Shown: positions 54,201 through 61,137 of the stretch, piece after piece
Position numbering within the stretch: the first letter of the stretch is position 1
Layout: each line of letters begins with the position of its first letter
NCBI GenBank assembly: GCA_963759375.1
Contig: CAVWYY010000005.1
Coordinates: 1-64,000 of the forward strand
DNA from: DASSUW01 sp963759375
GTDB taxonomy: Bacteria; Actinomycetota; Thermoleophilia; Solirubrobacterales; Solirubrobacteraceae
Length of the DNA stretch: 64,000 nt
Direction: 5' to 3'
The notes under the pieces: model-generated
The model's database searches: none
What the model saw: the letters and a program-made list of their open reading frames with translations, nothing else
What the model was told of the DNA's origin: nothing
Position numbers and translations under genes: made by a program

Positions 54201-54970
54201 GCGGTGAGGCCGCGGCTGAACAGGTCGCCGGCGCTGAGCTCGGTGATCGATCCCGACGAGTAGCCGAACAGGATCAGCCGTCCGCCGACGGCGATCGCCT
54301 CCAGCACCTGGCGGCCGATCTCGCCGCCGACGCCGTCGAGCGCGACGGTCACCGCGGGAACATGGTCGGTCCAGCCGGGCTCGGTGTAGTCGACCGCCAC
54401 GTCGGCCCCGAGCGCCTTCACGCGCTCGACCTTCTCCGGCCCGCCGGCGGCGCCGACGACAGTGGCGCCCGCGGCCCGCCCGGCCTGCACGAGCAGGCTG
54501 CCGATCCCGCCGGCCGCCGCCGTGACCAGCACGGTGTCCTCCGGCGTGAGCTCGGCCAGCTCGAGGATCGCCATCGTCGTCCGGCCGGTGCCGATCATCG
54601 CCACCGCGACGTCGTCGGCCACGCCGTCGGGCAGCGCGTGCAGGTGATCGGTCTCGCGCACGGCGCGCTCGGCGTAGCCGCGGCTCGCGGCGCCGAGGTG
54701 CGCGACGACCCGGCGGCCGAGCCAGCGCTCGTCGGCGCCCGGCCCGACGGCGTCGACCACCCCGGCCACCTCGCGGCCGGGGATCGCCGGCAGCTCGGGC
54801 AGGGGGAACAGCCCGGCGGACGCGCCGCTGCGCACCGTGGTGTCGATCAGGTGCACGCCCGCGGCGGCGACCGCGATCCGGACCTGGCCCGCGCCGGGCT
54901 CGGGGTCCGCAACCTCCTCGTAGCGCAGGTTCTCCGGCGGCCCGAACTCGTGCAGGACGACCGCGCGCAT
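51245..54970 (-). CDS. Fusion: quinone oxidoreductase (MDR) domain + LAL-type LuxR ATPase regulator
   Basis: One uninterrupted frame of 1241 residues. Residues 1-318 are a medium-chain dehydrogenase of the quinone oxidoreductase/zinc-independent type: MRAVVLHEFGPPENLRYEEV, ELPAIPGREVAGVVDAVGPG, VLVTAAAGGIGSLLVQAGRA (NADPH site) and TGKVVLIP, the usual C-terminus of such enzymes. After a short linker (RELTAPLAAWDRGRVQG) a STAND/AAA regulator starts at ~335: IVGRDFELLAITEFL, Walker A SGRPGIGKTTLW (~362), Walker B LLIAIDDVQWLD (~465), helical TPR-like repeats and a C-terminal LuxR helix-turn-helix (LTPTEERVVALAAEGLANKQ, TLFVTVHTVEVHLSRAYAKL). ATG 54970 overlaps the queA stop. A redox-sensing regulator is one reading; a lost stop codon between two genes is the other (codons CTA-ATA at the junction are rare here; GTG at residue ~333 could start a separate regulator). 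Confidence 0.8.
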   Translation of the reverse strand: MRAVVLHEFGPPENLRYEEVADPEPGAGQVRIAVAAAGVHLIDTTVRSGASAGLFPLPELPAIPGREVAGVVDAVGPGADERWLGRRVVAHLGAASRGYAERAVRETDHLHALPDGVADDVAVAMIGTGRTTMAILELAELTPEDTVLVTAAAGGIGSLLVQAGRAAGATVVGAAGGPEKVERVKALGADVAVDYTEPGWTDHVPAVTVALDGVGGEIGRQVLEAIAVGGRLILFGYSSGSITELSAGDLFSRGLTASAAIGPRILQRPGGMRDLELRSLAAAADGSLVPAVHRFPLADAAAAHAALERRATTGKVVLIPRELTAPLAAWDRGRVQGIVGRDFELLAITEFLGGSGPRALVLSGRPGIGKTTLWSAALEAAGERGLRVLSARPSGAEAELSFTALIDLCDAVDLAGLDGVPPPQRSALEVALLRADPTGSPPEPRAIALGVLNTLRGLAEDGPLLIAIDDVQWLDAASSDVLAFAARRLEQEPIGFLIARRPDRPSPLEQAFEHRTLERLTIGPLSLGATRRILAERLELSLTRQVLRRVVESAVGNPLFAIELGRTLKESGPPAAGEDIPVPDALEDMLGTRVGKLPPEVARLLLAVALGGGLRTGEVTTIGGPAALDEAIDAGVLVVDGSRVRPAHPLLAAAARKRSRAGERRELHHALADALEDGELRALHLALATDGPDDELAGTIAAAAAAASAHGGREQALRLAEHALRLTPEGSSLRADRLLALGASLEVAGELQRIPEVVGPALDWLPAGPARARAYMLLSEGADVRTTEDFEHYLQLAWDEGEDDPALRSDILTKRAIDMCACTVDRLAEAEAKALEAQAMARGAGPHEQRFALVALGWVYGLTGRSLAALCEEHRGLSESAVYMAESPERVAAQQLVWRGEMEAARAELRRLLGLADERGEPVSYALQRLHLCECELRAGAWDEAERLLDEWAESSDVDLLVPPMYERCRALLAAGRGLPEVTEEWAAKAVAGAREAGVMWDQLECARARGIAALLASDAVRAADSLRPAWEHVLREGVTEPGVFPVAPELVEALADLGELDEARAIADRMADTQDHPWARVTARRCAAVIALAAGSYDEDAGAELEAAAAEYERLGLHFDAARSRLAVGRTQRRFKQWGAARASLEAAADAFDAIGSSGWAERARAELSRVGARRPRPTGELTPTEERVVALAAEGLANKQIAQTLFVTVHTVEVHLSRAYAKLGVRSRSQLAGRLAAKD

Positions 54971-55972
54971 CACGGCAGCAGCAGATGCGAGTCGCCGAAC
55001 TCGTGCCACCGGTAGCCCTGCGCCAGCGCCTCCTCGTACGAGCGCTCGACCAGCTCGCGACCGGCGATCGCCTCGAGCATCAGCAGGTGGCTGGCGTCCG
55101 GGTCGTGCCAGCCGGTGACGATGCCGTCGACCACCTGCACGCCGGTCTCGGGCGTGACCACGTGGCGCGTCCAACCCTCGAACGGGATCACCGCGTCGCC
55201 CTCGACCGCCGACTCGAGCGCCCGCACGACCGTCGTCCCGACGGCGATCACGCGCTCGGCGGCGTTGACGGCGTCGGCGGTGGCGGCGGGCACCTTGAAG
55301 CGCTCGGGGTAGGGCGACTCGCCGCGCTCGAGCGAGGAGACGCCGCAGTGGAGCACGATCGTCTCGACGCCCACGCCGCGGCCGGCCAGCGCGTCAAGGA
55401 CGCGGCGGCTGAACGGCCGGCCGGCGCTCGGCATCTCGGCGCTGCCGGGCTCGAGCGCGAACACGGTCTGATACTCGGACAGCGGGTACGGAGCGGCGGT
55501 GTGGCGGTAGCGGATCGGCTCGCCGTGATGGTCGAGGTAGGCGAGCAGCGGCTCGGGGAGCGTGAGCCGGGCGGCCCACAGCCGCTGCCCGCCGAGGTAC
55601 GGCGCGAGCAGCTCCGCTTCGCCCCCGCCGGGGAGTCCCAGTCGCTCTCCGGCGCGGACCACCGCCGAACGGAACGGAGCGCTCGCGCAGCTCCACGACC
55701 CAGCGCTCGTGCCCGTCCTCGGGGAACGTGCCGGGCAGCGGCGTCGACAGATGCAGCCGGAGATCGCCACCGGCCGGGAGCGCCGCAGGGAGCGTGGCTG
55801 AGGTGTTGACGACCAGCAGGTCGCCGGGTTCGAGGAGATCGGGGAGGTCGGTGAACCGGTGGTGGGTCAGTTCGCCGGCGGTCGCCGCCAGCAGGCGGAC
55901 CTCGTCGCGCACGGGCGGCGGCTCGGTGGCCTCCAGCCGCTCGGGGAGCTCGAACGCGAGCGCGGCGTTCAT
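54970..55972 (-). CDS. queA: S-adenosylmethionine:tRNA ribosyltransferase-isomerase, QueA family (one frameshift)
   Basis: About 333 residues. N-terminal half: ALAFELPERLEATEPPPVRD and DLPDLLEPGDLLVVNTSATL (the LxxGDLLVxNxxxx motif). After a frame change near 55683: LYLDHHGEPIRYRHT-like region AYLDHHGEPIRYRHTAAPYP, YQTVFALEPGSAEMPSAGRP FS (conserved PGSAEMPSAGRPF), VETIVLHCGVSSL, VIAVGTTVVRALES and THLLMLEAIAG-like SHLLMLEAIAGRELVERSYE. QueA transfers the ribosyl part of SAM to 7-aminomethyl-7-deazaguanine in tRNA; many actinobacteria carry this homologue without other queuosine genes, so its real reaction here may differ. Overlaps genes on both sides. Confidence 0.87.
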
Positions 55973-56649
55973 GCCGGCGTCACCGCGCTCGCCCGGTAGC
56001 GGCCGCTCGGCGCGTCGCCACCGACCAGCGCGAGCAGGCCCGGGACGCTCTCCTCGGGCAGCGGGCGGTCGGAGATGTCCTCGCCCGGGAACGCCTCCTG
56101 GTGCATCTGCGTGCGCATGTCGCCGGGGTCGACGACGTAGACGCGCAACGCGGGGTGCTCGGCGCCGAGGATGCGGGAGAGCTGCTCGAGCGCGGCCTTG
56201 GAGGACCCGTAGCCGCCCCAGCCCTCGTAGGGCTCAACGCCGGCGTCGGACGTGATGTTCAGGACGACGGCGCCCGGGCGCAGGCGCGGCAGCGCGGTCT
56301 GGAACAGCGCCAGCGGCGCGAGGACGTTGATGCGGTAGACGTGCTCGAGCGTGTCGAGCGGGTAGTCGGCGAGCGCCGGCTGTGGGCTCGGGCCGAGCAC
56401 GCTCGCGTTGTTGACCAGCAGGTCGATGTGCGGTCCCGCGGCCTGCACGAGCGCCTGCCGGTGCGCCGGGTCCGACACGTCGCCGGCGATGGCGACGACC
56501 TCCGTGGTCTCCGCCAGCTCGGCGCGGGCGGCCTCGAGCGCCTCCGCCCCGCGGGCGTCGATGACCAGGCGCCACGAGCGGCGCGCGAGCTCGCGCGCCA
56601 GCGCCAGGCCGAGGCCGCGCGACGCGCCGGTGATCAGTGCCGTGTCCAT
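55969..56649 (-). CDS. Short-chain dehydrogenase/reductase
   Basis: 226 residues. MDTALITGASRGLGLALARE (cofactor site), DLLVNNASVLGPSP, VVLNITSDAGVEPYEGWGGY with YGSSKAALEQL giving YxxxK. ATG 56649; the ATGA overlap with queA indicates coupling. Lies 49 bases after the response-regulator gene, with a 12-base palindrome between them. Substrate unknown. Confidence 0.9.
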   Translation of the reverse strand: MDTALITGASRGLGLALARELARRSWRLVIDARGAEALEAARAELAETTEVVAIAGDVSDPAHRQALVQAAGPHIDLLVNNASVLGPSPQPALADYPLDTLEHVYRINVLAPLALFQTALPRLRPGAVVLNITSDAGVEPYEGWGGYGSSKAALEQLSRILGAEHPALRVYVVDPGDMRTQMHQEAFPGEDISDRPLPEESVPGLLALVGGDAPSGRYRASAVTPA

Positions 56650-56694
56650 GCCGACCACGCTAGGCGCGCGGCGGCCGTTGCACCATTGGTCTTT

Positions 56695-56706
56695 GGTCCT
56701 AGGACC
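56695..56706. promoter_or_regulatory. Perfect 12-bp palindrome between regulator and SDR operon
   Basis: GGTCCTAGGACC, overlapping the stop codon of the response-regulator gene, 45 bases upstream of the SDR start. On the minus strand it continues GGACCAAAGACC, so related half-sites repeat. It may be a binding site for the adjacent NarL-type regulator or another repressor. Confidence 0.35.
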
Positions 56707-57319
56707 CCGGCTGGACGAGACCCTCACGGACCGCGTAGAGCGCCGCCTGGGTGCGGTCGGTGACGCCGAGCTTGGCCAGGATGCTGCTCACGTGGGCCTT
56801 GACTGTCTTCTCCGAGAGCGACAGCTCGCGGGCGATGATCTTGTTCGGCATCCCGCGGCCGATGAGCACCAGGACCTCGCGCTCGCGCGGCGTCAGCGGG
56901 TCCTCGGTCATCTCCTGCAGCAGCCGGGCGGCCACCTGCGGGTGCAGCAGCGCGCCGCCGCCGTGCACGGTGCGGATCGCCTCCACCAGCTCCTGCGGCT
57001 GGACGTCCTTGAGCAGGTAGCCCGCCGCGCCGGCGCGCACGGCGGGGAACAGCTTGTCGTCGTCGACGAAGCTCGAGAGCACGATCGCGCGCACCTGCGG
57101 CGCCTGATCGCGCAGCCGGCGGATCGCCTCGATGCCGTCGAGCTTCGGCATCACGAGGTCGATCAGCACGACGTCGGGCTCGTGCTCGAGCGCCGCGGCC
57201 AGCGCCGCCTCCCCGTCGCCGGCCTCACCGACCACCTCGATGTCCTCCTGCAGGTCGAGGAACGTGCGCAGCCCCTGGCGGACGACCGCGTGATCGTCGG
57301 CGATCAGGACGCGGATCAC
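56699..57319 (-). CDS. NarL/FixJ-type response regulator
   Basis: 206 residues. Receiver domain: VIRVLIADDHAVVRQGLRTF with the acidic pair DD, phospho-acceptor Asp in DVVLIDLVMPKLDGIEAIRR, Ser/Thr in IVLSSFVDDDK and Lys in GYLLKDVQPQEL. LuxR-type helix-turn-helix at the C-terminus: LTPREREVLVLIGRGMPNKI, LSLSEKTVKAHVSSILAKLG. Start GTG 57319 overlaps the kinase stop (GTGA), so the pair is co-translated. Confidence 0.96.
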   Translation of the reverse strand: MIRVLIADDHAVVRQGLRTFLDLQEDIEVVGEAGDGEAALAAALEHEPDVVLIDLVMPKLDGIEAIRRLRDQAPQVRAIVLSSFVDDDKLFPAVRAGAAGYLLKDVQPQELVEAIRTVHGGGALLHPQVAARLLQEMTEDPLTPREREVLVLIGRGMPNKIIARELSLSEKTVKAHVSSILAKLGVTDRTQAALYAVREGLVQPGS

Positions 57320-58437
57320 CGGGGCACCTCGAGCGTGACCGTGGTGCCCTCGCCGGGCCGCGAGACGACGGCCAGCGTGCCGCCGAGCGCGCGGGCACGT
57401 TCCTCCATCGAGGTGAGCCCGAGGCGCCGCGAGCGCAGGCCCGGCGCCTCCGGGTCGAACCCGACGCCGTCGTCGGCCACGGTGACCGTCAGGCGTCCGT
57501 CGCGGCCCTGCAGGCGCAGCTCGACCCGCTCGGCGTCGGCGTGGCGCAGTGCGTTGGCGAGCGCCTCCTGGGCGATGCGCAGGACCTCGCCCTCGATCTC
57601 CGGCTCGGCCTTGGTCGCGCCGGTGATGCGCAGCTCGATGTCGCGCTCGTGCACGCGCTCGAGCATGGCGACCTCCTTGCGCAGCGTGGCGGCCAGGCCC
57701 TCCTCCTCGAGCGACGCCGGGCGCAGCTCGAAGATCAGCCCGCGCAGCTCCTCGAGCGCCTCCTGGGCGAGCTCGCCCAGGCGCGTCAGCTGGCCGGCGG
57801 CGGCGCCGGCATCGCGCTCGAGCAGCGTCGACGCGGACTCGGCGGTGAGGACAAGCGCGAACAGCTTCTGATTGACGGCGTCGTGCAGCTCGCGGGCCAG
57901 CCGGTTGCGCTCCTCGACGATGCTCAGCTCGCGGCTGCGTTCGAGCAGGCGGGCGTTCTCGATCGCCACGGCCGCGTGGGCCGCGAGCATCTCGATCAGC
58001 CGCTGGTCCTCGGCGCTGAACTCCTCGGCGCCCTCGCAGTCGGTGAGGTAGAAGGCGGCGATGATCTCGCCGCGCGCCACGATCGGCACGCCGAGGAACG
58101 AGCGCATCTGCGGGTGCGCGCGCGGCCACCAGCCGCGGAAGCGCGGATGTCCGCGGATGTCGGTCGTGCGATAGGAGTCGGTCGACTCCAGCATCGCGCC
58201 GAGCAGACCGTGCGTCCGCGGCATCGGCCCCATCGCCGCGATCAGCTCGTCACTCATCCCGTCGGTGATGAACTGCGCGAACGCGCCCTCGCCGTCGGGG
58301 ATCCCCAGCGCGGCGTAGCGCGCCCCGGCCAGCTCGCGCGCCGCGCGGACCATCCGCCGCAGCACCGGGTCGACCTCGCGCTCGGCCGCGATGGCCAGCA
58401 CGGCCTCGCTCATCGAGTCCAGCGCGTCGCGCTCCAT
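57316..58437 (-). CDS. GAF-domain sensor histidine kinase (HisKA_3, DevS/NarX-like)
   Basis: 373 residues. A single GAF domain (residues ~25-165): VRAARELAGARYAALGIPDG, RSFLGVPIVARGEIIAAFYL, FSAEDQRLIEMLAAHAAVAI. Dimerisation/phosphoacceptor helix EERNRLARELHDAVNQKLFA with phospho-His in ELHD. HATPase_c: EVLRIAQEALANALRHADAE, TVTVADDGVGFDPEAPGLRS and RRLGLTSMEERARALGGTLA. No membrane segment, so it senses a cytoplasmic signal. The GAF region recalls DevS/DosS-type heme GAF domains (recollection), but no heme ligand can be assigned. ATG 58437. Confidence 0.94.
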   Translation of the reverse strand: MERDALDSMSEAVLAIAAEREVDPVLRRMVRAARELAGARYAALGIPDGEGAFAQFITDGMSDELIAAMGPMPRTHGLLGAMLESTDSYRTTDIRGHPRFRGWWPRAHPQMRSFLGVPIVARGEIIAAFYLTDCEGAEEFSAEDQRLIEMLAAHAAVAIENARLLERSRELSIVEERNRLARELHDAVNQKLFALVLTAESASTLLERDAGAAAGQLTRLGELAQEALEELRGLIFELRPASLEEEGLAATLRKEVAMLERVHERDIELRITGATKAEPEIEGEVLRIAQEALANALRHADAERVELRLQGRDGRLTVTVADDGVGFDPEAPGLRSRRLGLTSMEERARALGGTLAVVSRPGEGTTVTLEVPR

Positions 58438-58594
58438 GAGCTCCACGCTAGCCTGTGGGGAGTCGAAGGGAAGTATCCCGACGGCGAGCGTCGTCAACAC
58501 GGTCGAGTGGCTTTGCCACCGAGCCCGGCGCTCGCGGCCCATTTGCGGGCGGAGAAACCTTCGCGAGTTGCGTACCCAACCCGCGAAGGAGCTC

Positions 58595-59509
58595 GTGCCC
58601 GTGCCGTCATCCTGGATCGCCCTGATCGCCGCCATCGCCGTCCTGCTGGCGATCGACCTGCTCGTCGTCCGCGGACGCGAGATGACCCTGCGCGCCGCCG
58701 CGATCCAGAGCGTCGTTTGGGTCGGGATCTCGCTGGCGTTCTTCGGCGTGCTGCTGGCGTTCGGGAGCGGCGACGACGCCGGCTCGTTCCTGGCCGGCTA
58801 CCTCGTCGAGAAGAGCCTGTCGCTCGACAACGTCTTCGTCTTCCTGCTCGTGTTCACCGCGTTCGGCGTGCCGGTGGCCGAGCGGCACAAGCTGCTCACG
58901 TACGGCATCGTCGGCGCGCTCGTCATGCGCGCGCTGTTCATCGTGGTCGGCGCCGCGATCCTGCACGAGTTCGGCTGGGTGAGCTTCATCTTCGCCGCGC
59001 TGCTGGGCTGGACCGCGTGGCGGATGTTCAAGCACCGCCACGACCACGACGGCGAGGACGAGCTGGTCCGCAAGATCCGGCGGCGGCTCCCGTCGGCCGG
59101 CCTCGCGGCGCTCGTCGCGATCGCGATCGTCGACGTGATCTTCGCGATCGACTCGGTGCCGGCGATCCTCGCGATCACCGACGACACGTTCATAGTGTTC
59201 GCCGCCAACGCGTTCGCGCTGCTCGGCCTACGGCCACTGTTCTTCCTGGTCGCCGACCTCGTGGACCGGCTCTACTACCTCAAGACCGCCCTCGCCGCCC
59301 TGCTCGGCTTCATCGCGATCAAGATGACGCTCGGCGAGATCGTCGGCAAGATCGGGCCGGAGATCAGCCTCCCGATCATCGCCGCCATCCTCGGCACCGG
59401 GACGATCGCGTCCCTGGTGCGGGAGCGCCGCTACAGTCGGCGCGAGTGGTCGCCGCGATCGTCGACATCCCACCCGACGCCGGCTACGCGCTCGTCTTCG
59501 CCCTCATAG
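58595..59509 (+). CDS. TerC family integral membrane protein
   Basis: About 304 residues, seven to nine membrane helices. TerC motifs with paired aspartates: LVEKSLSLDNVFVFLLVFTA and VDVIFAIDSVPAILAITDDT; also ANAFALLGLRPLFFLVADLV and DRLYYLKTALAALLGFIAIK. Family members load or export Mn(II) and other metals for secreted enzymes. GTG 58595 or GTG 58601; GAAGGAG just upstream suits the second. The last ~20 codons overlap the following dedA-like gene by 64 bases, an unusual length; a small frame error near the 3' end is possible. Confidence 0.9.
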   Translation: MPVPSSWIALIAAIAVLLAIDLLVVRGREMTLRAAAIQSVVWVGISLAFFGVLLAFGSGDDAGSFLAGYLVEKSLSLDNVFVFLLVFTAFGVPVAERHKLLTYGIVGALVMRALFIVVGAAILHEFGWVSFIFAALLGWTAWRMFKHRHDHDGEDELVRKIRRRLPSAGLAALVAIAIVDVIFAIDSVPAILAITDDTFIVFAANAFALLGLRPLFFLVADLVDRLYYLKTALAALLGFIAIKMTLGEIVGKIGPEISLPIIAAILGTGTIASLVRERRYSRREWSPRSSTSHPTPATRSSSPS

Positions 59510-60036
59510 CGATCGAGACGATGGGCATCCCGGTGCCCGGCGAGACCGCGCTGATCGGCGCGGCGCTGCTGGCGCACGACGGGCGGATGGACATCGTCCC
59601 GCTGATCGCGCTCGCCGCGACGGCGGCGATCCTCGGCGACAACGTCGGCTTCGCGATCGGCCGCAAGGTCGGGCGCCGCGTGTTCGAGGCGCCCGGCCCG
59701 TTCCACCCCCAGCGGCTCTCTGCGCTGGCGATGGGCGAGCCGTTCTTCGCCCGGCACGGTCCCAAGGCGGTGTTCCTCGGCCGCTGGGTGGCCGGCCTGC
59801 GGATCGCCTCCGCGTGGCTGGCGGGGATGAACCACATGGCCTGGCCGCGGTTCCTGTTCTGGAACGCGCTGGGCGGCATCTGCTGGGCCGTGAGCATCGG
59901 GCTCGGCGTCTACATCGTCGGCCACGTGTTCGAGCAGGTCCTCGGCGTGGGCGGTGTGGTCGCCGCGGGCGTGGTCGGCGGCGGCCTCGTCGGCCTGTTC
60001 ATCTGGCGCCAGACGCGCGAGCGGCGCGTCAGCTGA
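59446..60036 (+). CDS. DedA family membrane protein
   Basis: 196 residues. SNARE-associated/DedA domain: ALVFALIAIETMGIPVPGET, ALIGAALLAHDGRMDIVPLI, ILGDNVGFAIGRKVGRRVFE and GPKAVFLGRWVAGLRIASAW, LAGMNHMAWPRFLFWNALGG. These are half-transporters linked to undecaprenyl-phosphate or phospholipid flipping. Start GTG 59446 lies within the end of terC. Eight-base convergent overlap with the nickel transporter gene. Confidence 0.9.
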   Translation: MVAAIVDIPPDAGYALVFALIAIETMGIPVPGETALIGAALLAHDGRMDIVPLIALAATAAILGDNVGFAIGRKVGRRVFEAPGPFHPQRLSALAMGEPFFARHGPKAVFLGRWVAGLRIASAWLAGMNHMAWPRFLFWNALGGICWAVSIGLGVYIVGHVFEQVLGVGGVVAAGVVGGGLVGLFIWRQTRERRVS

Positions 60037-60661
60037 GCCCGACGTACCAGAGCCCGAACAGCACGCCGAACACGCCCATCGCCGGCATCAGCACGACGCG
60101 GTAGACGGGCATCACGGCCGGGCGCGTGAGCGCCCACGCGAACGCGCTCGTGCACGCGGCCATCGACACGACGGACATCGGCGCGAACACGGCGAGCGCC
60201 GCCGCCGCCTCGGCGCGGCCGGGCAGCGCGGCGATCAGCAGCACGACGACGGCGCCGGTGCCCGCCAGCCCGTGCAGCATCCCGATGCCGAGCGCCTGGC
60301 GGCGCGTGCGCAGCTTGTGCGTGTGCGCCGGGTGCCGCCAGCGGTAGATCACCCGCACGGCGAGCAGCAGGATCACGATTCCGACTGCCGTCTCGGCGCC
60401 GCGCTCGAGCCAGCCGGGCAGGTCGCCCTTGAGCGCGATCAGCGGCAGCCCGACCGCGAGCAGCGTGCCCGCGTGCCCGAGTCCCCACCACGCGCCGAGC
60501 GTCCGTGCGCCGCGCACGTCCCCGTCGTCGGCCGCGACCAGCGACGTGACGGCGACGAGGTGGTCCGGGTCGGTCGCGTGGCGCAGCCCGAGCAGGAACG
60601 CCCCCGCCAGCGCGACGAGCAGCGGCGCCCCTTCGATCAGCTCGGTGAGCCAGTGGTCCAC
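60029..60661 (-). CDS. NicO/UreH-like nickel permease
   Basis: 210 residues, six hydrophobic segments. First segment VALAGAFLLGLRHATDPDHL followed by VAVTSLVA holds the HxxxDH motif (RHATDPDH) of nickel/cobalt transporters; GAWWGLGHAGTLLAVG and GIGMLHGLAGTGAVVVLL supply further conserved histidines. Start GTG 60661 directly follows the Fur-family stop. Next to a Fur-type regulator and hypF, it most likely imports nickel for a [NiFe] hydrogenase. Confidence 0.87.
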   Translation of the reverse strand: MDHWLTELIEGAPLLVALAGAFLLGLRHATDPDHLVAVTSLVAADDGDVRGARTLGAWWGLGHAGTLLAVGLPLIALKGDLPGWLERGAETAVGIVILLLAVRVIYRWRHPAHTHKLRTRRQALGIGMLHGLAGTGAVVVLLIAALPGRAEAAAALAVFAPMSVVSMAACTSAFAWALTRPAVMPVYRVVLMPAMGVFGVLFGLWYVGLS

Positions 60662-61108
60662 CTAGACGTCCTCGTCCGCGCAGTCCGGGCACAGCCCGGC
60701 GATCGGGAAGTGGGTGAAGCGGGCCTCGTAGCCGAAGTCCTTGCGGATGCGGTCGCGCACGGCGTCGAGCCGCTCGGGCTCGAGGGCCATCACGGCGCCG
60801 CACGCGTCGCACAGCAGGTACTCGTAGCGGCCGGCCGACGCCCGGGTGTAGAGGCCGGGTCCGTGGCCGAGGTGGAAGTGGCGGACGAGACCGATCTGCT
60901 CGAGCGTCTCGAGGTTCCGGTAGACCGAGGCGACGTCGAGGTCGCCCGCGATGCGGTCGGCGGTCAGCGGCTCGTCGGTCGCGTACAGCGCCTCGAGCAC
61001 GAGCCGCCGGGCGGTCGACAGGCGGAGCCCGCGCGAGCGCACGACGGCTGCTGCGGACTCGATGTCCGGGGCCTCGACGAGCGGGACGGCGCTGTGCGGA
61101 CGGGTCAT
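60662..61108 (-). CDS. Fur family metalloregulator, possibly nickel-responsive (Nur-like)
   Basis: 148 residues. Winged helix: VVRSRGLRLSTARRLVLEAL, LTADRIAGDLDVASVYRNLE TLEQIGLV. Metal sites: HFHLGHGPGLYTRASAGRYE and two CxxC pairs (LLCDACGAV and LCPDCADEDV) for structural zinc. Start ATG 61108. Placed between hypF (29 bases upstream) and a nickel permease (directly downstream), it is more likely to sense nickel than iron, as Nur does in Streptomyces; this is inference. GCAA-rich repeats in the upstream gap may be its own operator. Confidence 0.88.
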   Translation of the reverse strand: MTRPHSAVPLVEAPDIESAAAVVRSRGLRLSTARRLVLEALYATDEPLTADRIAGDLDVASVYRNLETLEQIGLVRHFHLGHGPGLYTRASAGRYEYLLCDACGAVMALEPERLDAVRDRIRKDFGYEARFTHFPIAGLCPDCADEDV

Positions 61109-61136
61109 CGCAATTGCGAACGCTTGCAGTTGCGAC
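61108..61136 (-). promoter_or_regulatory. Candidate Fur/Nur operator between hypF and the regulator
   Basis: A perfect 12-base palindrome TCGCAATTGCGA (61108-61119) adjoins further copies: on the minus strand the 29-base gap reads GCAA-ct-GCAA-gcgttc-GCAA-tt-GCGA. Nur sites in Streptomyces are TTGCAA-N5-TTGCAA, which this resembles without matching exactly. The palindrome overlaps the regulator's start codon, as in autoregulation. Confidence 0.45.
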
Positions 61137-61137
61137 A

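Noticed and set aside
58438..58594. Extra N-terminal coding sequence for the histidine kinase
   Set aside because: The frame is open to 58635 but the added residues are unlike any domain and would cover the divergent promoter region with terC; ATG 58437 is preferred.
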